Source: Denitratisoma oestradiolicum (GTDB taxonomy: Bacteria > Pseudomonadota > Gammaproteobacteria > Burkholderiales > Rhodocyclaceae). Taken from it: a stretch of DNA of 64,000 bases. The notes under the pieces were generated by a model, which worked only from the letters and a program-made list of their open reading frames with translations, did no database searches and was not told the origin of the DNA. The stretch covers positions 2,108,001 to 2,172,000 of the forward strand of contig NZ_LR778301.1 of NCBI RefSeq assembly GCF_902813185.1, written 5' to 3'. This document shows positions 17,162 to 26,268 of the stretch, one piece after another. The position numbers and the translations under genes are program-made. Position 1 is the first letter of the stretch. Each line of letters begins with the position of its first letter.

Positions 17162-17545
17162 ATGAAACTGCATCCCAAGATCACCGTCGGACAATACGCC
17201 ATCACCGGCCAGGGGCCGGGTTATGTGTCTGTGAACGGCAGACGCCTGGAACACAGTCTGATCATCACCCCCTTGCAACTGGACGACACCTGGCCCGTGG
17301 CCCGGCCGGAGGATCTCCAGACCGAGCACCTGCTGCCCCTGCTGGATTTCCAATGCGACGTGGTGCTGCTGGGCACCGGCCTGCGCCAGCGCTTTCCCTC
17401 ACCGGCCCTGCTGCGCCCCCTGATCGAGGCCCGCATCGGCGTGGAGGTGATGGACACCGCCGCCGCCTGCCGCACCTATCACATCCTCACCAGCGAGGGC
17501 CGGGCCGTGGTGGCGGCCCTGATCGTGGAAAAGCCGACACCATGA
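17162..17545 (+). CDS. Mth938-like domain protein (NDUFAF3 superfamily)
   Basis: 127-aa protein of the Mth938/DUF498 fold. Landmarks are SVNGRRLEHSLIITP, DVVLLGTGLRQRFPSPALL and GVEVMDTAAACRTYHILTSEGR, all typical. The human relative NDUFAF3 helps assemble respiratory complex I; the bacterial role is not settled. It heads a chain of overlapping genes: its stop overlaps the ATG of the ArnT-like gene by four bases. I see no clear ribosome site before ATG 17162. Confidence 0.85.
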   Translation: MKLHPKITVGQYAITGQGPGYVSVNGRRLEHSLIITPLQLDDTWPVARPEDLQTEHLLPLLDFQCDVVLLGTGLRQRFPSPALLRPLIEARIGVEVMDTAAACRTYHILTSEGRAVVAALIVEKPTP

Positions 17546-19203
17546 ACACCCGCCGCCTGGCCTGGATACTCTGGATTGCTCTTTTCGCAGTCTGGTTCGG
17601 CACCCTGGATCAGCGGGCTCTGATCCGCCCCGACGAGGGGCGCTATGCGGAAATTCCCCGGGAAATGGTGGCCAGCGGCGATTGGCTGACCCCCCGTCTC
17701 AACGACCTGAAGTATTTCGAAAAGCCGGCCCTGCAATACTGGGCCACCGCCACCGGCTACGAACTGCTGGGTGAGGATGAATGGACTGCCAGGCTCTGGC
17801 CCGCCCTGACCGGCTTCCTTGGCATCCTGCTGGCCTGGTACACCGGCCGCCGCTTGTGGGGGCCCCGGGCCGGACACCTGGCCGCGGCCATCCTGGCCGG
17901 GACCCTGTTCTATGGAACGATGGCCCATGTCCTCACTCTGGATATGGGGCTCTCGTTCTTTTTGCAACTGGCCTGGACCGGATTCATCCTGGCCCAGCAG
18001 CCCGATACCCGGGCCAGTCGGCGCTGGATGCTGACGGCCTGGGCGGCCCTGGCCCTGGCGGTATTGTCCAAGGGACTGGTGGCCCTGGTGCTGACCGGCG
18101 GCACCTTGGTGGCCTATTCCCTGTTGAATCGGGATTTATCCCCCTGGAAAAAGCTCGCCCCCCTTTCCGGGCTGGCCCTGTTTCTGGCCATCGCGGCGCC
18201 CTGGTTCATGGCCGTTTCCGTCGCCAATCCGGAATTCCCCCGTTTCTTTTTCATCCATGAGCACTTCGAACGCTTCCTGACCACGGTCCATCGCCGCAGT
18301 CAGCCCGGCTGGTATTTCCTCTATGTCTATGCGGCAGGCGCCCTGCCCTGGACCCTGATGCTGCTTCACAGCCTGTTCAAATCCTGGCGGTACGAGGAAA
18401 GCAGCCCCTTTCAGCCTCTGCGTTTCCTGGTGATCTGGGTGGTCGTGACCTTTGGTTTCTTCAATCTGTCCAGTTCCAAGCTGCCTCCCTATATTCTGCC
18501 GATACTGCCGGCCATGGCCCTGCTGGGAGGTCGACACCTGGCCGAACTTTCCCGCCGTGCCCTGCTGCTTCATTTGGCCGCGCTGATGCCCCTGGCGCTG
18601 ACCGCCCTGATCCTGGCACCCCGGGTGGCCCATTGGCAGGACAAGGACTATTCCCCGGCCATGGTCCAGGGGCTGACCTTCTGGCTGACCACTGCCGCCG
18701 TGGTTTTTGTGCTGGGACTGGCGGGGGCAGCCCTGCTGGCCTGGAAGGAGCGCAAAGTATCCGCCCTGGTCATGCTGGGGATGGCCGGACTGCTGTCCGG
18801 TAGCGCCATACTCCAGGGTCACGGCCAGCTCTCTCCCTACAGTTCCAGCAAGGAGCTGGCGCTGCGCGTCGCCCCCAAGCTAGCCCCTGGACTGCCCTTC
18901 TACAGTGTCCTCAGCTACGAACAGACCCTGCCCTTCTATCTCAAGCGCACCCTGACCCTGGTCCAGTTCCGGGGCGAAATGGCTTTCGGTCTGGACCGGG
19001 AGCCTGGAAAGGGCATACCCACCGTGGCTGAATTCAAGCAGCGCTGGCTGATCGACAGTGAGGCCTATGCCATCATGCCCATCGAGGAATTCGACAAGCT
19101 CGTGGCCGAGGGCCTGCCCATGGAGGAAATCGATCGTGACGGGCGCTATGTGATTTCCCGGAAACCGCCCCACACCGCCAGCCCCGACACCAGGATGCCA
19201 TGA
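17542..19203 (+). CDS. arnT: ArnT-like lipid-linked sugar transferase (GT83)
   Basis: 553-aa integral membrane glycosyltransferase, close to the 550 aa of E. coli ArnT. The first loop has the family signature RPDEGRYAEIPREMVASGDW with the catalytic acidic residues, then LKYFEKPALQYW; about 12 membrane helices follow and the soluble C-terminal domain ends the protein. ArnT moves 4-amino-4-deoxy-L-arabinose from undecaprenyl phosphate to lipid A on the periplasmic face, which lowers the negative charge and gives resistance to cationic peptides. ATG 17542 overlaps the previous stop (ATGA); the next gene overlaps again. Confidence 0.87.
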   Translation: MNTRRLAWILWIALFAVWFGTLDQRALIRPDEGRYAEIPREMVASGDWLTPRLNDLKYFEKPALQYWATATGYELLGEDEWTARLWPALTGFLGILLAWYTGRRLWGPRAGHLAAAILAGTLFYGTMAHVLTLDMGLSFFLQLAWTGFILAQQPDTRASRRWMLTAWAALALAVLSKGLVALVLTGGTLVAYSLLNRDLSPWKKLAPLSGLALFLAIAAPWFMAVSVANPEFPRFFFIHEHFERFLTTVHRRSQPGWYFLYVYAAGALPWTLMLLHSLFKSWRYEESSPFQPLRFLVIWVVVTFGFFNLSSSKLPPYILPILPAMALLGGRHLAELSRRALLLHLAALMPLALTALILAPRVAHWQDKDYSPAMVQGLTFWLTTAAVVFVLGLAGAALLAWKERKVSALVMLGMAGLLSGSAILQGHGQLSPYSSSKELALRVAPKLAPGLPFYSVLSYEQTLPFYLKRTLTLVQFRGEMAFGLDREPGKGIPTVAEFKQRWLIDSEAYAIMPIEEFDKLVAEGLPMEEIDRDGRYVISRKPPHTASPDTRMP

Positions 19204-19571
19204 CCCCCATCGCCTTCACCCTGATCCTCACCGGCGTACTGCTCAACGCCGCCGCCCAGTTGCTGCTCAAGGCCGGTACCAATGTGGTGGGACATTTCGA
19301 TTTCCATCTGGACAATCTCATACCGATCGGGATGAAGATCGCCTTTCAGCCCTACATCATGGGGGGCATGGTCTGCTACGCGGTGAGCCTGGTGGTCTGG
19401 ATCATGGCCCTGTCCCGGGTTCCGGTGAGCATCGCCTACCCGATGCTGTCCATCGGCTATGTGATCAATGCCCTGGTGGCCCACTACTGGTTCGGCGAGG
19501 CCCTGGTCATGCAGAAGATGCTGGGCATCGGCTTCATCATCATCGGCGTGGTATTGGTGGCGAAATCGTGA
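19200..19571 (+). CDS. Small EamA/SMR-type flippase subunit (ArnE/ArnF-like)
   Basis: 123 aa with four predicted membrane helices. It has LLNAAAQLLLKAGTNV in helix 1, IMALSRVPVSIAYPMLSIGYVINA in helix 3, and a hydrophobic end GFIIIGVVLVAKS. ArnE and ArnF form the heterodimer that flips undecaprenyl-phosphate-Ara4N across the inner membrane. Only one such protein is encoded here, so it may act as a homodimer (inference). It overlaps ArnT and ArnB genes by four bases each. Confidence 0.8.
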   Translation: MTPIAFTLILTGVLLNAAAQLLLKAGTNVVGHFDFHLDNLIPIGMKIAFQPYIMGGMVCYAVSLVVWIMALSRVPVSIAYPMLSIGYVINALVAHYWFGEALVMQKMLGIGFIIIGVVLVAKS

Positions 19572-20680
19572 ATACGGATTTCCTTCCCTTCACGCGCCCC
19601 TCCATCGACGAGGCAACCATTGCCAGCGTCACCGAGGTACTGCGCTCTGGCTGGATCACCAGCGGCCCCAAGGTGCAGGCCTTCGAATCAGCGCTCTCGG
19701 TACTCTGCGGCGGCCGTCCGGTGCGCGCCTTCAATTCCGGCACGGCAGCCCTGGAAGTGGCCCTGCGTCTGGCGAACATCCAGGCTGGCGACGAAGTGAT
19801 CACCACGCCCCTGACCTGGGTCGCCACCGCCAACGTGATCCTGGAAGTGGGTGCGACGCCGGTGCTGGTGGATATCGACCCCGCTACCCGCAACATCGAC
19901 CTGGATCGGGTGGAGGCTGCAATCACTGCCCGAACCCGGGCCATCATCCCGGTGGACCTGGCAGGCCTGCCGGTGGACCGGGACCGGCTCTACGCCATCG
20001 CCCATACCCACCAACTGCGGGTGGTGGAGGATGCGGCCCAGTCCTTCGGCGCCTCCTGGAAAGGCCGGCCGATCGGCAGCACGGGAGACTTCGTTGCCTT
20101 CAGCTTCCACGCCAACAAGAACCTCACCACCACCGAGGGCGGCGCCCTGGTGCTGCCGGCGGACGTGGACGCCGGCCTCTGCGAGCGCCTGCGCCTGCAA
20201 GGGGTGCAGCGTTTCCCGGACGGCGGCATGGACGTGGACGTGCTGGGAGGCAAGTGGAACCTGACCGACGTGGCCGCCGCCGTGGGCCTGGGTCAGCTGA
20301 AACATCTGGATGAATTCACCGAACGCCGCCGCCAGCTGGCCCGGCGCTACTTCGAGAAGATCGATCCGACCCTGGGCCTGGCATTGCCACCCGCCGACTT
20401 CAGCAACTCCAACTGGCACATGTTCCAGCCCCTGCTGCCCCCGGGCACCGACCGGGGCGCCTTCATCGCCGCCATGAAGGACCAGGGCATCGGCGTCGGC
20501 GTCCATTACCCGGCCCTGCATCTGTTCAGTCTCTACCGGAACCTGGGTTTCAAGGCCGGCCAGTTCCCCCAGGCGGAGAATGTGGGCGCCCGCACCGTTA
20601 CACTTCCCCTGTTCCCGGCCATGGAGGACAGCGACGTGGATCGCGTCTGCCAGGCCCTGACAAACGCACTCCAGCGCTGA
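19568..20680 (+). CDS. arnB: UDP-4-amino-4-deoxy-L-arabinose aminotransferase (DegT/ArnB)
   Basis: 370-aa PLP enzyme of the DegT/DnrJ/EryC1 family. It has FNSGTAALEVAL, TPLTWVATANVILEVGATPV, the Asp of VEDAAQSFGASWKG and the PLP lysine in SFHANKNLTTTEGGAL. It transfers an amino group from glutamate to UDP-4-keto-arabinose. The start is GTG 19568, overlapping the previous stop as GTGA. It is next to ArnC, ArnA and ArnD genes, which supports the Ara4N assignment over other nucleotide-sugar aminotransferases. Confidence 0.88.
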   Translation: MNTDFLPFTRPSIDEATIASVTEVLRSGWITSGPKVQAFESALSVLCGGRPVRAFNSGTAALEVALRLANIQAGDEVITTPLTWVATANVILEVGATPVLVDIDPATRNIDLDRVEAAITARTRAIIPVDLAGLPVDRDRLYAIAHTHQLRVVEDAAQSFGASWKGRPIGSTGDFVAFSFHANKNLTTTEGGALVLPADVDAGLCERLRLQGVQRFPDGGMDVDVLGGKWNLTDVAAAVGLGQLKHLDEFTERRRQLARRYFEKIDPTLGLALPPADFSNSNWHMFQPLLPPGTDRGAFIAAMKDQGIGVGVHYPALHLFSLYRNLGFKAGQFPQAENVGARTVTLPLFPAMEDSDVDRVCQALTNALQR

Positions 20681-20683
20681 ACC

Positions 20684-21622
20684 ATGAGCACACCCGAAAT
20701 CTCCGTCGTCATCCCGGTCTACAACGAGGAAGCCGGGCTCCAGAACCTCTTCGACCGGCTCTACCCGGCCCTGGACGCTCTGGGCGCAGCCTACGAGGTC
20801 CTCTTCGTCAATGACGGCAGCCGGGACCGCTCCGCCGCTCTGCTGCGGGAACAGTTCGAGCGCCGGCCCGACGTGACCCGGGCCATCCTGCTGGCTGCCA
20901 ACGCTGGCCAGCACATGGCCATCATGGCGGGTTTCGAGCATGCCCGGGGGCAGATCATCGTCACCCTGGATGCGGATCTGCAAAATCCTCCGGAGGAGAT
21001 CGGCAAGCTGATCGCCAAGATGCGGGAGGGCCACGACTATGTGGGCAGCATCCGCCGCAAGCGCCAGGACAGCCTGTTCCGCACCTGGGCCTCCAAGGCC
21101 ATGAACCGGCTGAGGGAGAAGATCACCCGCATCAAGATCACCGACCAGGGCAATATGCTGCGGGCCTATTCCCGCAGCGTGGTGGATGCCATCAACAGTT
21201 GCAAGGAAGTCAGCACCTTCATCCCGGCCCTGGCCTACACCTTTGCCCGCCATCCCACCGAGGTGGTGGTGGAGCACGAGGAACGGGCCGCCGGCGAGTC
21301 CAAGTATTCCCTCTACAGCCTGATCCGCCTCAACTTCGACCTGATGACCGGCTTCTCCCTGGTGCCCCTGCAATGGTTCTCCATGCTGGGCATTCTGGTC
21401 TCCCTGGGCTCGGCAGCCCTGTTCCTGCTGCTGATCGCCCGCCGCCTGATCCTGGGCCCGGAAGCCGAGGGGCTGTTCACCCTTTTCGCCCTGGCCTTCT
21501 TCCTGATCGGCCTGACCCTCTTCGGCATCGGCCTGCTGGGGGAATATGTGGGCCGGGTGTATCAGCAGGTGAGGCATCGCCCCCGCTACCTGATCGAGGC
21601 TGTCCTGGAAAAAACGGAATGA
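20684..21622 (+). CDS. arnC: Undecaprenyl-phosphate 4-deoxy-4-formamido-L-arabinose transferase
   Basis: 312-aa GT2 glycosyltransferase. An N-terminal nucleotide-sugar domain (VVIPVYNEEAGLQNL, LFVNDGSRDRS, TLDADLQNPPEEI with the DxD-type metal site) is followed by two C-terminal membrane helices that hold it at the inner membrane. It moves the formylated sugar from UDP onto undecaprenyl phosphate. The gap to arnB is three bases, and its stop overlaps the formyltransferase start. Confidence 0.9.
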   Translation: MSTPEISVVIPVYNEEAGLQNLFDRLYPALDALGAAYEVLFVNDGSRDRSAALLREQFERRPDVTRAILLAANAGQHMAIMAGFEHARGQIIVTLDADLQNPPEEIGKLIAKMREGHDYVGSIRRKRQDSLFRTWASKAMNRLREKITRIKITDQGNMLRAYSRSVVDAINSCKEVSTFIPALAYTFARHPTEVVVEHEERAAGESKYSLYSLIRLNFDLMTGFSLVPLQWFSMLGILVSLGSAALFLLLIARRLILGPEAEGLFTLFALAFFLIGLTLFGIGLLGEYVGRVYQQVRHRPRYLIEAVLEKTE

Positions 21623-22542
21623 CCCGCGCCGTCGTCTTTGCCTACCACAACGTGGGTGCCCGCTGCCTCAGGGTGCTGCTGGCCCACGGGGTGGACGTGG
21701 CCCTGGTGGTGACTCACCAGGACAGCCCCACCGAAAATATCTGGTTCGAGCGTGCCGCCGATGTGGCGAAGGAGTACGGCATCCCCGTGGCCATGCCGGA
21801 GGACCCCAACACCCCGGAATTCATCGCCCGCCTCCAGGCCCTGGCGCCGGACTTCCTGTTCTCCTTCTACTACCGGCTGATGCTCAAGCCCGCCCTGCTG
21901 GCGCTCCCCATCCGGGGCGGCTACAACATGCACGGTTCCCTGCTGCCCAAGTACCGGGGCCGGGTGCCGGTGAACTGGGCAGTGCTGCACGGCGAACGGG
22001 AAACCGGCGCCACCCTGCACCGCATGGTGGAAAAGCCCGACGCTGGGGAAATCGTCGCCCAGCAGGCGGTGCCTATCCTTCCCGACGATACGGCCGGCGA
22101 TGTCTTCCACAAGGTCACCCTGGCAGCAGAAATGGCTCTGGACCGGGTGCTGCCCGACCTGCTGGCCGGCAGCGCCCCCCACGTCATGCCCGATCTCGCC
22201 ACCGGCAGCTATTTCGGCGGTCGCAAGCCCGAGGACGGCCAAATCGACTGGAGCCAGCCTGCCGCCGCTGTCCACAACCTGATCCGTGCCGTGGCCCCTC
22301 CCTACCCGGGAGCCTTTTTCGAGCTGGGGGACCACCGCATTGTCGTCACCCGCAGCCTCTCCCAGCCGGTTAGCCGGGGACTGGCCGGACAACCGGTGCT
22401 ATACGCCGACGAAAGCCATCTATTCGCCCGCTGTGGAGACGGCGGCGTGGTTAAAATTCTTGCGCTTGAACTGGACGGCAAAGCGATTCCTCCGATCTCC
22501 CTGCCGGCCCGCCTCGGCCAAAACCCGATTCCCCTGGTCTGA
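21619..22542 (+). CDS. UDP-Ara4N formyltransferase (ArnA N-terminal domain as a separate protein)
   Basis: 307-aa formyl-tetrahydrofolate-dependent transferase. It contains NMHGSLLPKYRGRVPVNWAV (the Asn-His of the active site), GATLHRMVEKPDAGEIVAQQ with the catalytic Asp, and IDWSQPAAAVHNLIRAVAPPY. E. coli carries this activity as the first half of the 660-aa ArnA; here it is a stand-alone gene, and the decarboxylase half is the next gene five bases on. Start at ATG 21619 overlaps arnC (ATGA). Confidence 0.88.
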   Translation: MTRAVVFAYHNVGARCLRVLLAHGVDVALVVTHQDSPTENIWFERAADVAKEYGIPVAMPEDPNTPEFIARLQALAPDFLFSFYYRLMLKPALLALPIRGGYNMHGSLLPKYRGRVPVNWAVLHGERETGATLHRMVEKPDAGEIVAQQAVPILPDDTAGDVFHKVTLAAEMALDRVLPDLLAGSAPHVMPDLATGSYFGGRKPEDGQIDWSQPAAAVHNLIRAVAPPYPGAFFELGDHRIVVTRSLSQPVSRGLAGQPVLYADESHLFARCGDGGVVKILALELDGKAIPPISLPARLGQNPIPLV

Positions 22543-22547
22543 CCATT

Positions 22548-23591
22548 ATGAAAAAAATCCTCATCCTCGGCGTCAATGGCTTCATCGGCCACCATCTGTC
22601 CCAGCGCATCATGGAGACCACCGACTGGGAGGTCCATGGCATGGACATGAACTCCGAACGGGTCGCCGATCTGATGGGCAATCCCCGCTTTCATTTCTTC
22701 GAGGGCGACATCACCATCAACAAGGAGTGGATCGAGTACCACGTCAAGAAGTGCGACGTGATCCTGCCCCTGGTGGCCATCGCCACCCCGGCCACCTACG
22801 TCAAGGAACCCCTGCGGGTGTTCGAACTGGACTTCGAGGCCAACCTGCCCATCGTGCGCCAGGCCGTGAAGTACGGAAAGCGGGTGATCTTCCCCTCCAC
22901 CTCCGAGGTCTATGGCATGAGCCAGGACCCGGAATTCGATCCTGAAAATTCCCCCCTGGTCTACGGCCCCATCAACAAGCCGCGCTGGATCTATGCCTGC
23001 GCCAAGCAGATGATGGACCGGGTGATCCACGCCTACGGCCAGCAGGAGGGCCTGCAATACACCCTGTTCCGCCCCTTCAACTGGATCGGCCCGGGCCTGG
23101 ATTCCATCCACACCCCGAAGGAAGGATCGAGCCGCGTGATCACCCAGTTCCTCGGCCACATCGTGCGGGGCGAGCCCATCAAGCTGGTGGATGGCGGCGC
23201 CCAGAAGCGCGCCTTCACCTATGTCACCGACGGCATCGACGCCCTGATGAAGATCATCGCCAACAAGGATGATGTCGCCAACGGCAAGATCTACAACATC
23301 GGCAATCCCGGCAACAACTACTCCATCCGCGAACTGGCCACCCTGATGCTGGATCTGGCCAAACAGTATCCCGAATACGCCGAGTCCGCCGCCAAGGTCA
23401 AGGTGCTGGAGACCACCTCCGCCGAGTACTACGGCAGCGGCTATCAGGACACCCAGCATCGGGTTCCGAAAATAACCAATACCATGGCCGATCTGGACTG
23501 GGCGCCCCAGGTGAAATTCGAGGACGCCCTGCGCGGCATCTTCGAAGCCTATCGGGGCGACGTGGCCCAAGCCCGCAAGCTGATGGACTGA
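22548..23591 (+). CDS. UDP-glucuronate decarboxylase (ArnA C-terminal domain as a separate protein)
   Basis: 347-aa NAD-dependent epimerase-type SDR. It has the loop LGVNGFIGHHL at residues 7-17, FPSTSEVYGM with the active-site Ser/Thr, YACAKQMMDRV (Tyr-x3-Lys), and FRPFNWIGPGLDS, all typical of ArnA. It oxidises and decarboxylates UDP-glucuronate to UDP-4-keto-pentose, the first committed step to Ara4N. The UDP-glucose dehydrogenase that supplies UDP-glucuronate is not in this window. Confidence 0.9.
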   Translation: MKKILILGVNGFIGHHLSQRIMETTDWEVHGMDMNSERVADLMGNPRFHFFEGDITINKEWIEYHVKKCDVILPLVAIATPATYVKEPLRVFELDFEANLPIVRQAVKYGKRVIFPSTSEVYGMSQDPEFDPENSPLVYGPINKPRWIYACAKQMMDRVIHAYGQQEGLQYTLFRPFNWIGPGLDSIHTPKEGSSRVITQFLGHIVRGEPIKLVDGGAQKRAFTYVTDGIDALMKIIANKDDVANGKIYNIGNPGNNYSIRELATLMLDLAKQYPEYAESAAKVKVLETTSAEYYGSGYQDTQHRVPKITNTMADLDWAPQVKFEDALRGIFEAYRGDVAQARKLMD

Positions 23592-23604
23592 GGCATCCCT
23601 GTCG

Positions 23605-24534
23605 ATGCCCCAGCTCGCGCTCAAGATCGATGTCGATACCTACCGGGGCACCCTGATCGGCGTGCCCCGGCTGGTGGAGACCCTGCGCCGTTTCGGCGCC
23701 CAGGCCACCTTCCTGTTTTCCCTCGGTCCCGACCACACCGGCCGCGCCATCAAACGGATATTCCGGCCCGGCTTCATGAAAAAGGTGTCCCGCACCTCGG
23801 TGGTTTCCCACTATGGTTTCAGGACCCTGATGTACGGCACCCTGCTGCCGGGGCCGGACATCGGCCGCCGCTGCGCCGCCATCCTGAGGGGCGTGCGGGA
23901 TTCCGGCTATGAAGTGGGCATCCATTGCTGGGACCATGTGGCCTGGCAGGACCAGGTAAGCAAGGCCGACATGGCCTGGACCGAAGCGGAAATGAAAAAA
24001 GCCGTGGACCGTTTTCGCCAGGTCTTCGGCGACGAGCCCCGGACCCATGGCGCCGCCGGCTGGCAGATGAATCCCCATGCCCTGCGCCTGACCCAGCGCC
24101 TGGGTCTCAGCCACGCCTCCGATTGCCGGGGCACGCGTCCCTTCATCCCGGTCTGGAATGGCGAGGTGGTGCAATGCCCGCAACTGCCCACCACCCTGCC
24201 CACCCTGGACGAATTGATCGGGGCGGACGGCGTGAACGAAAGCAATGTCCATGAGCGCCTGCTGGAGCTGACCCGGGAGCCGACGGCCAACGGCCATGTC
24301 TTCACCCTTCACGCCGAACTGGAAGGCATGAAGCTGATGCCGGTATTCGATCGACTACTGGCGGGCTGGAAGGCCCAGGGCTACGAGCTGGTCAGTCTCA
24401 ACGCCGTCAGAAACAGCCTGGATCCAGCCAAGCTCCCCCGCCACGAGGTGAGGCTGGGGGAGATTCCCGGTCGCTCGGGCACCCTGTTGCTCCAGGGGCC
24501 GGAGTTCCTGGCCCCCTGGGCCAATGCGGCTTAA
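23605..24534 (+). CDS. arnD: 4-deoxy-4-formamido-L-arabinose-phosphoundecaprenol deformylase
   Basis: 309-aa NodB-type polysaccharide deacetylase. The N-terminal IDVDTYRGTLIGVP holds the metal-binding Asp motif, followed by EVGIHCWDHVAWQDQ with the His motif and FTLHAELEGMKLMPVF near the end. It removes the formyl group after transfer to the lipid carrier. GAGG lies 11 bases before ATG 23605. It ends the contiguous Ara4N block and is followed by a palindromic repeat. Confidence 0.9.
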   Translation: MPQLALKIDVDTYRGTLIGVPRLVETLRRFGAQATFLFSLGPDHTGRAIKRIFRPGFMKKVSRTSVVSHYGFRTLMYGTLLPGPDIGRRCAAILRGVRDSGYEVGIHCWDHVAWQDQVSKADMAWTEAEMKKAVDRFRQVFGDEPRTHGAAGWQMNPHALRLTQRLGLSHASDCRGTRPFIPVWNGEVVQCPQLPTTLPTLDELIGADGVNESNVHERLLELTREPTANGHVFTLHAELEGMKLMPVFDRLLAGWKAQGYELVSLNAVRNSLDPAKLPRHEVRLGEIPGRSGTLLLQGPEFLAPWANAA

Positions 24535-24584
24535 CGTAATGGAAAACACGGAACAATTTCGTGGAACCTTACAAACACCCGCCT

Positions 24585-24652
24585 CGTCATTCCGGCGAAG
24601 GCCGGAATCCAGTGGGCCGCCGATCTGGACCCCGGCTTGCGCCGGGGTGACG
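24585..24652. repeat. Double-hairpin intergenic repeat
   Basis: It begins CGTCATTCCGGC and ends GCCGGGGTGACG. It folds as two hairpins: TTCCGGC/GCCGGAA (24590-24607) and CCCCGGC/GCCGGGG (24630-24647), each with a four-base loop. This CGTCATTCCGGCGAA-type element is widespread in proteobacteria as a REP-like unit (established for similar sequences; identity here by eye). It separates the Ara4N genes from the following GT83 gene. Confidence 0.75.
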
Positions 24653-24675
24653 GGTTTCATCATCAGGGGTGGCGC

Positions 24676-26268
24676 TTGACCCTTGGGCGCCTTTTCCCCT
24701 TCTTCCTGCTGGCCCTCCTGCTCCTGGGCTGGGGCATCTGGGAGGCCACGGGGCTCACCGGCAAGGACGAATACCTGCTGGGCCTGCGCATTCCCCTGGA
24801 AATGATGCAGCGGGATGCCTGGTGGGTACCCTTCATCGACGGTGCCCCGCGCCTGAAAAAACCCCCTTTGCTCTACTGGCTGGGACGCCTGAGTTACGAA
24901 GGCTTCGGCCCATCATTGGTGGCCGCCCGGGGCATCACCGTGGCCTTCGCCCTGCTCCTCCTGGGCTGCACCGCCTGGCTGGGCAAGCGTCTCGGCGGTT
25001 CCCTGGGCACGGGCCTGCTGGCTGCCGGGGTGCTGCTGGGCATGAGCGGCATGGCCTCGGAATCCCGTCGCCTGATGCTGGACGTGCCCGTGGCCGCCCT
25101 CTCCATCTCCGCCTTCTGTCTGTATCTGGGCTGGCTGGATCGGCGCCGGCCCGTCCTGCTGCTGGGGGCCGCGGTCCTGATCAGTGGTGCCTTGCTGACC
25201 AAGGGCCCCATCGCCCTGGTGGCCTGCGGCGGCGGCCTGTTGGCCCTGTGGTTCACCCGTCCGGAGTCCCGTAGCGCCCTGGTCCGCCATTGGGAAACCC
25301 ACGCCCTGGCCCTGGCGGCTGCCCTGGCCCTGCCCCTCTACTGGTATCTCCATGTGCGTCAGCACTACGGCGCCCAACTGGCCGCCGCCGCCCGGGACGA
25401 ACTGGAGGCCCGGCAACTGATGGCGCTGTCGCCGGACGCAGCCATCGGCATCCTCACCCTGGCTCTGCCCTGGAGCTTCATTGCCTTCCATGGCCTGTGG
25501 CAGCGCCGCCATCGGGCTGAAACCCGCTTCCTGGGGCTGTGGCTGCTGTTCACCCTGCTGCCCTTCTTTTTCATACGCAGCTTCGAACGCTATCTGATCG
25601 GCTCCCTGCCCGCCCTGGCCCTGCTGGCCGCCCTGGCCCTGAAGGCCGGCACCGTGCCAGCCTGGACCCGGCGCCTGGGCAGTCTGGTGCCGGCCCTGCT
25701 CGCCACTGCCCTGGCCCTGCTGCTATGGCGCTGGCAACTGGGGGGCTGGCTACCCCTGGCGATAGTCCTGTCGGTGTTCCTGATTCTCTGGTGGCGGCGG
25801 GAATGCACGCCCCGGGGGCTGATCGCGAGTACCGCCCTGCTCTGGGCCGTGGCCTGGGGTCTGGCTTTCCCCTGTCTTGGCGTCAATGCCGTGCCAACCT
25901 CCCTGGTGGATCTGGCCCGGCAGCGCCCGGTCATTCTCTTCGCCGGTCCCCAGCCGGCCCTGCTGCCCCTGCTCAGCGGCCGGGCCCAGCGCCAGACCAG
26001 TCAGATGGATCGGCTGGCCGCCACCGATCTGACGCCCGGTACCTTGCTCACCCTGCGGGCCGAGGACAGGCCCCAGCTCGACCGGCAGTTGCAGGCCCTG
26101 GGCCGCTCGGCCCGACCGGTCATGGCGTTCCAGACCCTCAGCTCCGCCGGCTCCGGCATCCGTTTCGCCCGCCAGGGGACGACCCGGGCCGATTGGCAAC
26201 TGGCCTGGAACGGCCGCTCCCCGATACCGCTGATGTCCACCATTCAGGTGCTGGAGATGGCGCCTTGA
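24676..26268 (+). CDS. GT83-family membrane glycosyltransferase (second ArnT-like protein)
   Basis: About 530-aa polytopic protein with an ArnT-like first loop: GLTGKDEYLLGLRIPLEMM and WWVPFIDGAPRLKKPPLLYW, where KDE replaces the usual RPDE. About 11 to 12 helices follow with a short soluble end. It probably transfers a sugar from a polyprenyl phosphate to an envelope lipid or glycan; the acceptor is unknown. The TTG at 24676 after AGGGGTGG is the likely start, since upstream codons fall in the repeat. Its stop overlaps the next gene's TTG. Confidence 0.75.
   Translation: MTLGRLFPFFLLALLLLGWGIWEATGLTGKDEYLLGLRIPLEMMQRDAWWVPFIDGAPRLKKPPLLYWLGRLSYEGFGPSLVAARGITVAFALLLLGCTAWLGKRLGGSLGTGLLAAGVLLGMSGMASESRRLMLDVPVAALSISAFCLYLGWLDRRRPVLLLGAAVLISGALLTKGPIALVACGGGLLALWFTRPESRSALVRHWETHALALAAALALPLYWYLHVRQHYGAQLAAAARDELEARQLMALSPDAAIGILTLALPWSFIAFHGLWQRRHRAETRFLGLWLLFTLLPFFFIRSFERYLIGSLPALALLAALALKAGTVPAWTRRLGSLVPALLATALALLLWRWQLGGWLPLAIVLSVFLILWWRRECTPRGLIASTALLWAVAWGLAFPCLGVNAVPTSLVDLARQRPVILFAGPQPALLPLLSGRAQRQTSQMDRLAATDLTPGTLLTLRAEDRPQLDRQLQALGRSARPVMAFQTLSSAGSGIRFARQGTTRADWQLAWNGRSPIPLMSTIQVLEMAP

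Noticed and set aside
15760..17541. Plus-strand open frame joined to the ArnT-like gene, giving a protein of over 1100 residues
   Set aside because: The first part is antisense to alaA and crosses the Mth938 gene in another frame. ArnT starts at 17542 with an ATGA overlap.
19688..21577. Long minus-strand open frame under arnB and arnC
   Set aside because: High GC content keeps frames open by chance. The composition (Gln, Gly, His rich) and lack of motifs mark it as a shadow.
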